DNA of 64,000 nt from CADEED01 sp043747875 (GTDB taxonomy: Bacteria > Pseudomonadota > Gammaproteobacteria > Steroidobacterales > Steroidobacteraceae), in the NCBI GenBank assembly GCA_043747875.1, contig JAYTOI010000027.1:46535-110534 (forward strand), written 5' to 3'. A program made the position numbers and the translations under genes. The notes beneath the pieces were generated by a model. It was not told where the DNA came from and searched no databases. It saw only the letters and a program-made list of their open reading frames with translations. Below, piece after piece: positions 58,773 through 64,000 of the stretch (position 1 is the first letter of the stretch; every line of letters starts with the position of its first letter).

Positions 58773-59644
58773 CAGCCCTGCACCAGCGGCCCGTATGCGT
58801 CCGGCCGGCGATCGCGGAAGAACTGCCAGGTGTCGCGCACCTGGCGGATCAGGTCGAGGTCGATCTCGTGCACCAGCAGTTCGTCGTCACCGTAGCTCGC
58901 CTGCGCTTCGATCTCGCCGCGCGGATTGACGATGTAGCTGGAGCCGTAGAACTCGCCCATCTTCCCGGCCCAGGGCTCTTCCCTGCCGACGCGGTTGATG
59001 GCGCCGATGAACACACCGTTCGCCGCGGCCGACGCCGGCTGCTCGAGCTCCCAGAGATATTTGGAGAGGCCGGCCACCGTCGCGGACGGATTGACGATGT
59101 ACTCCGCGCCGTTCAGCGCCAGCGCGCGCCAGCCCTCGGGGAAGTGGCGGTCGTAGCAGATGTACACGCCGAGCTTCACGTACGCGGTCTGGAACACCGG
59201 GTAGCCGAGATCGCCGGGTTTGAAGAAAAATTTCTCGTAGAAACCCGGATCGACCTGCGGGATGTGCGTCTTTCGATATTTGCCGAGATACTTGCCGTCG
59301 GCGTCGATGACGGCCGCGGTGTTGTAGTACACGCCGGTCATCGCCTCTTCGTAGACGGGGACGACCATGACCATGCGATATTTCTTCGCGTACTCCTGCA
59401 TGAGCTTCGTGGTGTAGCCGTCCGGCACCGCCTCGGCTGCGGCGTACCACTTGCGGTCCTGGCTGGGACAGAAATAGGGCTGCGTGAATATCTCCTGGAA
59501 GCACAGCACCTGGACGCCGGCCGCACCGGCCTGGTCGATCAGCGGCAGATGCGCCTCGATCATCCTGTCCCGGATCTTCTCGGGGCCCATGGATACATCG
59601 CCCTTCAACCCCATCTGGATCAATCCGCACTTGAGCTTGCTCAT
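58772..59644 (-). CDS. Beta-ureidopropionase (N-carbamoyl-beta-alanine amidohydrolase)
   Basis: 290 residues, nitrilase superfamily. Catalytic triad Glu51 (CFQEIF), Lys125 (RKTHIP) and Cys163 (YICYDRHFPE) are all present. The closing domain has NRVGREEPW and DTWQFFRDRRPDAYGPL. It hydrolyses N-carbamoyl-beta-alanine to beta-alanine, CO2 and ammonia, step three of reductive pyrimidine breakdown. It is first in its unit, with NCS1 overlapping by one base. Steps one and two (preA, preT, dihydropyrimidinase) are on the same strand 18.6 kb downstream, beyond the toxin block. The stop of a decayed SUKH-like frame overlaps its ATG. Confidence 0.93.
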   Translation of the reverse strand: MSKLKCGLIQMGLKGDVSMGPEKIRDRMIEAHLPLIDQAGAAGVQVLCFQEIFTQPYFCPSQDRKWYAAAEAVPDGYTTKLMQEYAKKYRMVMVVPVYEEAMTGVYYNTAAVIDADGKYLGKYRKTHIPQVDPGFYEKFFFKPGDLGYPVFQTAYVKLGVYICYDRHFPEGWRALALNGAEYIVNPSATVAGLSKYLWELEQPASAAANGVFIGAINRVGREEPWAGKMGEFYGSSYIVNPRGEIEAQASYGDDELLVHEIDLDLIRQVRDTWQFFRDRRPDAYGPLVQG

Positions 59645-60410
59645 TCCCAGCCTCCCGGATGCCGCTTCGACATGCCGGTTATAGGAACACAGAAGCGCCC
59701 GTCAGCGGAAGTTCGCCGGCTAAACCACGGCGCGATTGCGCGGAGATCCACGCCTTGGGATTGATCCCGCATTGTTGAGGGGGAGCGATAACTGTGCTTG
59801 CGGCCTGCCGGAAGGTCACGAATTTGAGTCGCTAGGTTGGCTCTAAAGCGCATCGCTTCAATTGTTTCGAGTTCGTAAAGGTTTTCGACGGCATACGCTC
59901 CGCCCGTCACACAGGGAATACGCGGCACAAGCCTAACTCCTGACGCAAGCGCACCATTTGTTTCTTGCCATTCGCGAGCAAGGGGATGACCGGTGAGATA
60001 CTCGAAGTCTTCGAGGGTCGCCAGAGCCCAGCCTTCGATGTCATCGGCGACACGCTGCAGCGCGGCCGTCTCGGGATCGAACGAGTAGCTCCCATCTTGT
60101 TTCGAGCAAAACTGGCCGCCGAATATGTCTTCAGCAAAAAAAAGCAGCCGTCGGCCAGACCCTTGTACTCGCTTACCCAAAGCTCCGGACCATTCCACTC
60201 AGGCAGACCGAGTTCGATGCCGTTGCGCTGCGCTGGATAAAAATGCAGAGCAGATTCGAATGCGTAAAAACCATTCTTCGCCCTCAGCAAGTCGGTCAAT
60301 CCGTTCGCAGCGGTTTCAGCAATCGCTTTGAAAACTGAACCAGAAAGATGTGTTGACGGAGATATCGCGACTCCACCTATGCTCACCAACTTTTCCTGTG
60401 ATTTTCCCAT
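59641..60410 (-). pseudogene. SUKH (SMI1/KNR4)-like immunity gene, frameshifted in an A8 run
   Basis: Two overlapping frames together make one protein. The first starts at ATG 60410 (MGKSQEKLVSIGG) and reads LPEWNGPELWVSEYKGLADGC. At the A8 run 60136-60143 it loses frame. The next frame continues FFAEDIFGGQFCSKQDG, FDPETAALQRVADDIEGWA, LTGHPLAREWQ and RLVPRIPCVTGGAYAVENLYE, ending IRDLPAGRK and a tail. One extra A would restore DGCFFFAEDIFGG. The pattern fits SMI1/KNR4 immunity proteins of polymorphic toxins. It lies 11 bases after a broken Rhs leader, so it is probably an orphan immunity gene whose toxin is gone. Confidence 0.65.
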
Positions 60411-60421
60411 TTTCTAGTCGA

Positions 60422-60568
60422 CTACTCTGATATCCACCTTGGGGCCATTGGACAATCCGCGGCACGGGTTGGCGATGCACGTCGTGGTGCGCTCGCGAGC
60501 GCCTCGCCGCCAACGAGCAGCGCGAGCAAGGTTGCGAACCCATGCGTGAAGACTTTGCGCAAGCTCAT
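60422..60568 (-). pseudogene. Truncated second copy of the short Rhs gene (signal peptide only)
   Basis: The frame starts MSLRKVFTHGFATLLALLVG and matches the signal peptide of the short Rhs gene at 62396. DNA similarity covers 60481-60582 against 62308-62412 (about 85% by eye). A one-base deletion at the signal cleavage site (GCTCGCGAGCGC against CTCGCCGAGCGC) shifts the frame. Sequence diverges after CGTCGTGGTGCGCTC (plus strand), and a TAG stops it after 48 residues. No Rhs core or tip remains. Confidence 0.75.
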
Positions 60569-60739
60569 CGCACACCTCCGCTGCGCTGGCGATGCTCGAT
60601 CATCAATTCTGCAACCAGCGCCACTCAGTCGGGAGCGCGTCGTGGCGCGGGTGTAGGCTTGGGCTTACTACTCGCAAGCATCGAGTATCGGCGCGCGTGC
60701 GCTCGAGCCCGCGCCGCGGCTCCCCGTTCGTGCTCAGCG

Positions 60740-60893
60740 GCACCGACAGATAGCGCACCAGGATGTTGTCGAGCTGCACCCCGGTGTTCTGCCAAGACTA
60801 CATCGCGACCGATCCCGAAGAGATCGGGTTGGTGGAGTCCGTTCCCGTCCGTAGCAGCACCCCATCGAGCTTGATGGTGAAGGAGTTTTGCGG
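60740..60893 (-). pseudogene. LamG-like domain fragment with in-frame stop
   Basis: The minus-strand frame reads SFTIKLDGVLLRTGTDST, then SSGSVAM, a TAG stop (60798-60800), and in the same frame SWQNTGVQLDNILVRYL. This fits the end of a LamG/concanavalin-like domain, in which the stop stands where Tyr would be expected (AMYSW). No start or intact parent gene is present. It is probably a scrap of a larger Rhs or surface protein that once headed this array. Confidence 0.5.
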
Positions 60894-60969
60894 CGCAGCG
60901 CCGCTCTCATTCACATGGCACGATCGCGTCTTTTTGTTCCCCTCATCGTGCATGAGTTGATAGTGCGCT

Positions 60970-61455
60970 TTAAGTGGAATCTTTCCACCAAGCGAGGGGT
61001 TGGCCGGTCTCTGAATCGTACACATTGGAAAACTGCCATTGAGCTCCAGGATACTGAAGCCTCGCTGCTTCGAAGACCCGCTCAATACTTGGGAAACCAG
61101 CTTCGACTGGAATGGAGAAGGCGATCAAGCCACGCGTTTGCCCGTCAACCTGTCCCCTTATCGAAGCGAGATCCGACGCGATGGCCTTTGCGACCATTTC
61201 TGTCTTCTCTGCGTCATCGGCATCATGTTCGGAAAGATAGAATTGGACACAAATATTTCCGGCACGCTCGGCGATCTCAAATGCTCCAGTGTCACGGTCA
61301 AGAACCCTGATTACATCGCCGCGCGCGACATCTTTTGCATATAGTGGCGAGCGAATCAGTTGCCACTCGTTGTCGCCGACTTTTCGCGCAGGAACGTGTT
61401 CGACTCCCGGAGTCACCGTATCCGTGACTGCGATTCTGACGTGCTCATGAGTCAC
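60970..61455 (-). CDS. DUF4265-like protein, putative immunity to the HNH tip
   Basis: 161 residues from GTG 61455, five bases after the short Rhs/HNH stop. A longer frame would run back into that gene. It reads VTHEHVRIAVTD, then WQLIRSPLYAKDVARGDVIRVL, FEIAERAGNICVQFYL and AARLQYPGAQWQFSNVYDSETGQPLAWW, which resembles DUF4265 proteins. It is cytoplasmic and small, with no signal peptide. Its place directly after a nuclease-tipped toxin makes it the natural immunity candidate. The function is not proven for the family. Confidence 0.7.
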   Translation of the reverse strand: MTHEHVRIAVTDTVTPGVEHVPARKVGDNEWQLIRSPLYAKDVARGDVIRVLDRDTGAFEIAERAGNICVQFYLSEHDADDAEKTEMVAKAIASDLASIRGQVDGQTRGLIAFSIPVEAGFPSIERVFEAARLQYPGAQWQFSNVYDSETGQPLAWWKDST

Positions 61456-61460
61456 TGGCT

Positions 61461-62396
61461 CTAGTCCTTTCTGCCGTACGGTGCTCCGCAGCTCCCTCGC
61501 TCCGCGCAGGTACTGCCGGGTCTGGGCGCGTTCCGATTTCCTTGGCTGAGATTGCACGCAGCTCCCTCGCAACGCAGATTGCCCTCTGAGAGGTCGCCGC
61601 CTTTCGAGCGTGGATTGACGTGTCCCGTATGCACATTGTCCGGATTTTTAGTTCGCTGACCACACGTCGCGCATTCCCAAGAGCCATCGGGCTTGCGGTC
61701 TCTTTCCAAGATGCGCTCTCGCGTCTTGGCGTCGACTGGCTTTCCGATAGTGGGTGAAGTAGCCGTGGTTTTCGATACCTTCGCTGCGATGCCAGGATCC
61801 GGCGTGACCTTGTCTGCCTTTTTGAGCAGTCCGTAGAGCTTCTTGGCCTTAACGATCGTCTTGGCAGGATTCAATACCCCCATCGCGGAGTCTTTGAGGG
61901 CCGCGCCGATGCCGAGGCTTCCTGAGGTCGCGTAGTTGATCGCGACCGTGATCGCCACATCAGCGACGAACTTCGCTACGAAGTTCAGAAACCGCCCATC
62001 CGGGTCGACGTACTTGTACGGATTGTTGTTCACGTACAGATAGCGGTTGAAGCTCATCGTGTTGTCTTCGACGAACCCGACCGGATCCACACTCACGAAC
62101 CGCCCGATCTCCGGATCGAAGTAGCGCCCACCGAAGTAGGTGAGCCCGATTTCCTTGTCATGCTGCTTGCCGGTGTAGGAGGTGCGCTCGGTGTCCGGCG
62201 TCGCGTGGATCTGCTCGCCGAAGGGCGCGTAGTCCTTGCGCCAGATCACCTGCCCGGCTTCGTTGGTCGCGGCGACCACTGAACCCAGCCCATCGGTGTG
62301 AAAGTACGTCGTGGTGCGCTCGGCGAGTGCCTCGCTGCCGACGAGCAGCGCAAGCAAGATCACGAACCCATGCGTGAAGGCTTTGCGCAAGCTCAT
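61461..62396 (-). CDS. Short secreted Rhs protein with HNH nuclease tip
   Basis: 311 residues. A Sec signal (MSLRKAFTHGFVILLALLVG, cleavage after SEALA) is joined to a single Rhs end repeat and core (28-134: YFHTDGLGSVVAATN, SYTGKQHDKEIGLTYFGGRYFDPEIGRF, D131-P-D-G). The tip follows (135-311). A hydrophobic stretch at 136-175 precedes an HNH-type nuclease with knuckle C242-x2-C245, GHVNPRSKGG (His259) and C281-N282 (CEGAACNLSQGN). It lacks the large Rhs shell, so export is by its own signal peptide, not a T6SS/Tc cocoon. A putative immunity gene follows after 5 bases. Confidence 0.85.
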   Translation of the reverse strand: MSLRKAFTHGFVILLALLVGSEALAERTTTYFHTDGLGSVVAATNEAGQVIWRKDYAPFGEQIHATPDTERTSYTGKQHDKEIGLTYFGGRYFDPEIGRFVSVDPVGFVEDNTMSFNRYLYVNNNPYKYVDPDGRFLNFVAKFVADVAITVAINYATSGSLGIGAALKDSAMGVLNPAKTIVKAKKLYGLLKKADKVTPDPGIAAKVSKTTATSPTIGKPVDAKTRERILERDRKPDGSWECATCGQRTKNPDNVHTGHVNPRSKGGDLSEGNLRCEGAACNLSQGNRNAPRPGSTCAERGSCGAPYGRKD

Positions 62397-62439
62397 CGGG
62401 TACTTCCGCTGCTCGGGCGGTAGTCAGTCGCCGACGATG

Positions 62440-62571
62440 TCACAGTTGCGACTCGTCCGGCGCGCGGGGGCCTGGCTTCGCGGCGACTCTCCGCGAGCAA
62501 TGGAATCGGAATGCGCCAGTGCCGGCGACGAGCACCGCCGCAATGGCGAAGACCAATTTCTTTTTCTGCAT
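62440..62571 (-). CDS. Small membrane or exported peptide upstream of the short Rhs gene
   Basis: 43 residues with a good ribosome site (AAAGGGAG, 5 bases before the ATG at 62571). It starts MQKKKLVFAIAAVLVAGTGA, a basic end plus a hydrophobic helix or signal, then a short Arg/Pro-rich tail. It lies 43 bases before the short Rhs gene on the same strand, so it may belong to the same unit. No family is recognised. Confidence 0.5.
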   Translation of the reverse strand: MQKKKLVFAIAAVLVAGTGAFRFHCSRRVAAKPGPRAPDESQL

Positions 62572-63410
62572 CGTGAACTCCCTTTCCACTCGCGGACATT
62601 CCAGCACAACATCGTTTAGGTTTCGAGAACTTCGGTACGCCACGAATCGCGGACTCGCGACCGCCAAGATCCTTAGGTCTCGAGTGCGCATGAGTTGCAG
62701 CAGGCTCGCAGCGTGACGAAGTGCGCCGATCTCTCGTTCCCAGAAGATAGGAATTCTCAGGCCGCAGCGGCAATCGCCGGTCGGAACCGCGCTCCGCGCG
62801 CATTCATCGCGAACAGGATCGAGTTCCCGACAGAGCCGCCGCGCTGCACTGACAAACGAGGCCCGCTCGAGGCCCGATGCAGCAAAGATCGCGTTCCATC
62901 GGGTGGAGCTCGCGTGCTGGCCCGGGCTTCGGTCGAGGCTCAACATCAGCTGCCCGAGCAAACCAAAACATTAGGTCAGTGTCGAATTGCTACCGGCGCG
63001 CTGTTTGACTTGCGCCTGAGTTCAGCAAGTTGTCGATCTCGACGATCCAGCAGGGCGCGCGTCTCCCGATAGGCGGCGTAGTAGTGATCGACGAGCGCGG
63101 CAAGTTTAGCAACCTGGTCCTGAAGGTGAGCATGGTTCACCGCCTGCGCGAAGCGCGCCCATTGTCCGGCGGATGTAGGCCACGGCGCGCGAACGCTTGC
63201 TACATGGCGTGCCTGATGAGGTGCATTGTTTCACCATCGTAGCAGATCGTGCGCGGAGCGCGTCCGGACTAACTACGTGAGCGTCCGCGGCGGGATCGAA
63301 TTCGATCCCCGGACGCGCGGTGCACCGCGGCACGGCCAGCGGATTGACAAGCGCGCGCCATGCGTGCCTAGTACGGCAAACCAATAACAGAAACTTCCGG
63401 ACCAGGTTCA
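62572..63410. other. Mostly non-coding region with one start-less open frame
   Basis: On the minus strand 62976-63230 is an 85-codon frame with no ATG. Its second half looks coding (QWARFAQAVNHAHLQDQVAK, then LVDHYYAAYRETRALLDRRD), suggesting a helical coiled protein or the tail of a broken gene. A GTG inside it could start a 55-residue product. I see nothing convincing in the rest of the stretch. Confidence 0.35.
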
Positions 63411-63782
63411 ATGGCCGCAGGGACGCGCAGATTCCGCATCACCGCAACGCGTGGCAGCAACGCGCGCGGTTTCCATTTCACGTTCGGCGCGGGCGCTCCG
63501 CAGCCGGGTGCCTCTGCACCCGCCCGCTGGTTCTCCCGCCTGGTCGCCATCCCCATCGCCATCGCCGCGCTCGCGCTCGGCCTCTTTTCGCTGGTTTTCG
63601 TGCTGGTCGTGGCGGTCGTCGCGATCGCGGCATTCGGAATCGCGTGGTGGTGGCGGCGCCGCAAGGCGTCGCGGACCGGGGACGGGGCCGACGCGCTCGA
63701 AGGCGAGTACGTCGTGGTCGAACCCGCGGTGCCGCCGAAAATCACCGCGCCGATGAAAGAACACACCGGTTCGCCACAGTAA
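63411..63782 (+). CDS. Hypothetical membrane protein with one long hydrophobic segment
   Basis: 123 residues. The N-terminal ~38 residues are basic and Gly/Ala-rich. A hydrophobic block of about 37 residues (near 42-78, LVAIPIAIAALALGLFSLVF and following) could form two tight helices or one long one, and ends in WWWRRRK. The acidic/proline-rich tail is predicted cytoplasmic. No family is recognised and the ribosome site is weak. The next gene begins 66 bases downstream in the same direction. Confidence 0.55.
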   Translation: MAAGTRRFRITATRGSNARGFHFTFGAGAPQPGASAPARWFSRLVAIPIAIAALALGLFSLVFVLVVAVVAIAAFGIAWWWRRRKASRTGDGADALEGEYVVVEPAVPPKITAPMKEHTGSPQ

Positions 63783-63848
63783 GAAGAAACATCCCGCAGA
63801 AAAACGGCGCGCTTCGCCAGGCGAGCGCAGGAAGAAGGGAATCGGGAA

Positions 63849-64000
63849 ATGTCCGTACGGATCGCCAATTCGCGAGGAATCCCCGGCACGCTCGGCTGCC
63901 TCGCGCGTACCGTGCACCAGCATCGGCCGGTCTTCCTCACGAGCTGCCACGTGTTGTTCGCCGCTGGTGCAGCGCGCAGCGATCCGGTGTGGCGCGTCGA
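63849..64000 (+). CDS. Possible trypsin-like serine protease (5' fragment)
   Basis: ATG 63849 has AGAAGGGAA upstream, and the frame is open to the window end (50 residues). The start MSVRIANSRGIPGTLGCLAR is followed by RPVFLTSCHVLF, which resembles the beta-strand plus catalytic His region (T-x-x-H-V) of trypsin-fold proteases. Only the putative His is visible. The Asp and Ser lie outside the window. Confidence 0.45.
   Translation, partial: MSVRIANSRGIPGTLGCLARTVHQHRPVFLTSCHVLFAAGAARSDPVWRV

Noticed and set aside
60136..60143. Programmed ribosomal frameshifting in the SUKH-like gene
   Set aside because: A homopolymer run alone could allow slippage, but there is no conserved family precedent I know of and no clear downstream pseudoknot or internal ribosome site. 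Treated as a pseudogene, sequencing error or phase-variable gene.

Overview
The window is a GC-rich (roughly two thirds G+C by eye) Gram-negative chromosome segment. It carries an NtrC-type regulator pair, MacB-type tripartite exporters, Tat-exported enzymes, reductive pyrimidine catabolism genes and large Tc/Rhs toxins. I infer a gammaproteobacterium of the Steroidobacter/Xanthomonadales kind. That placement rests on gene content and composition only, so it is tentative. I saw no rRNA, tRNA, CRISPR array, transposase or integrase.

Layout. (1) 1-8375: a minus-strand five-gene exporter operon (ABC-2 ATPase and permease, HlyD-like adaptor, MacB-type ATPase and permease), in which every junction is a 4-base ATGA overlap. 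It diverges from a sigma-54 response regulator/histidine kinase pair. The 150-base divergent region holds two copies of a 17-bp dyad and a sigma-54-like promoter facing the exporter operon. (2) 8494-18419: exported catabolic enzymes, namely a Tat-exported sugar isomerase-like protein coupled to a c-haem propeller protein, a vanadium haloperoxidase-like protein, an ankyrin protein and an M36 metalloprotease. (3) 18694-21388: a lower-GC accessory block with an RX4H HEPN protein and a YaaC-like protein. (4) 21461-33783: a GH51-like arabinofuranosidase with two tandem binding modules, a DUF885 peptidase, an S15/CocE hydrolase, a pirin, and a second MacB-type exporter operon. (5) 34436-38567 and 57273-59644: the reductive pyrimidine pathway (PreA, PreT, dihydropyrimidinase; NCS1 permease, beta-ureidopropionase), all on the minus strand but split in two.

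The split is caused by an 18.6-kb plus-strand block (about 38.7-57.29 kb). It encodes a 2612-residue fused TcB-TcC (SpvB/Rhs) protein, a small CxxC protein and a 3395-residue TcA-like protein. The 3' end of the NCS1 gene is present on both sides of the block: intact on the right, and shortened and diverged on the left directly in front of the dihydropyrimidinase gene. This is what an insertion into an ancestral operon beta-ureidopropionase, NCS1, dihydropyrimidinase, preT, preA would leave. The most interesting system in the window is therefore a Tc-type toxin locus with a possible linked immunity gene that broke into a metabolic operon.

(6) 59641-62571: a decaying polymorphic-toxin array. 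A one-repeat Rhs protein has its own signal peptide and an HNH nuclease tip and is followed by a DUF4265-like putative immunity gene. Further downstream come a LamG-like fragment with an in-frame stop, a second frameshifted copy of the Rhs leader, and a SUKH-like immunity gene frameshifted in a run of eight A. (7) 63411-64000: a small membrane protein and the start of a possible serine protease. The three strongest hairpins (12148, 18441, 21417) lie at gene ends and mark transcription-unit boundaries.
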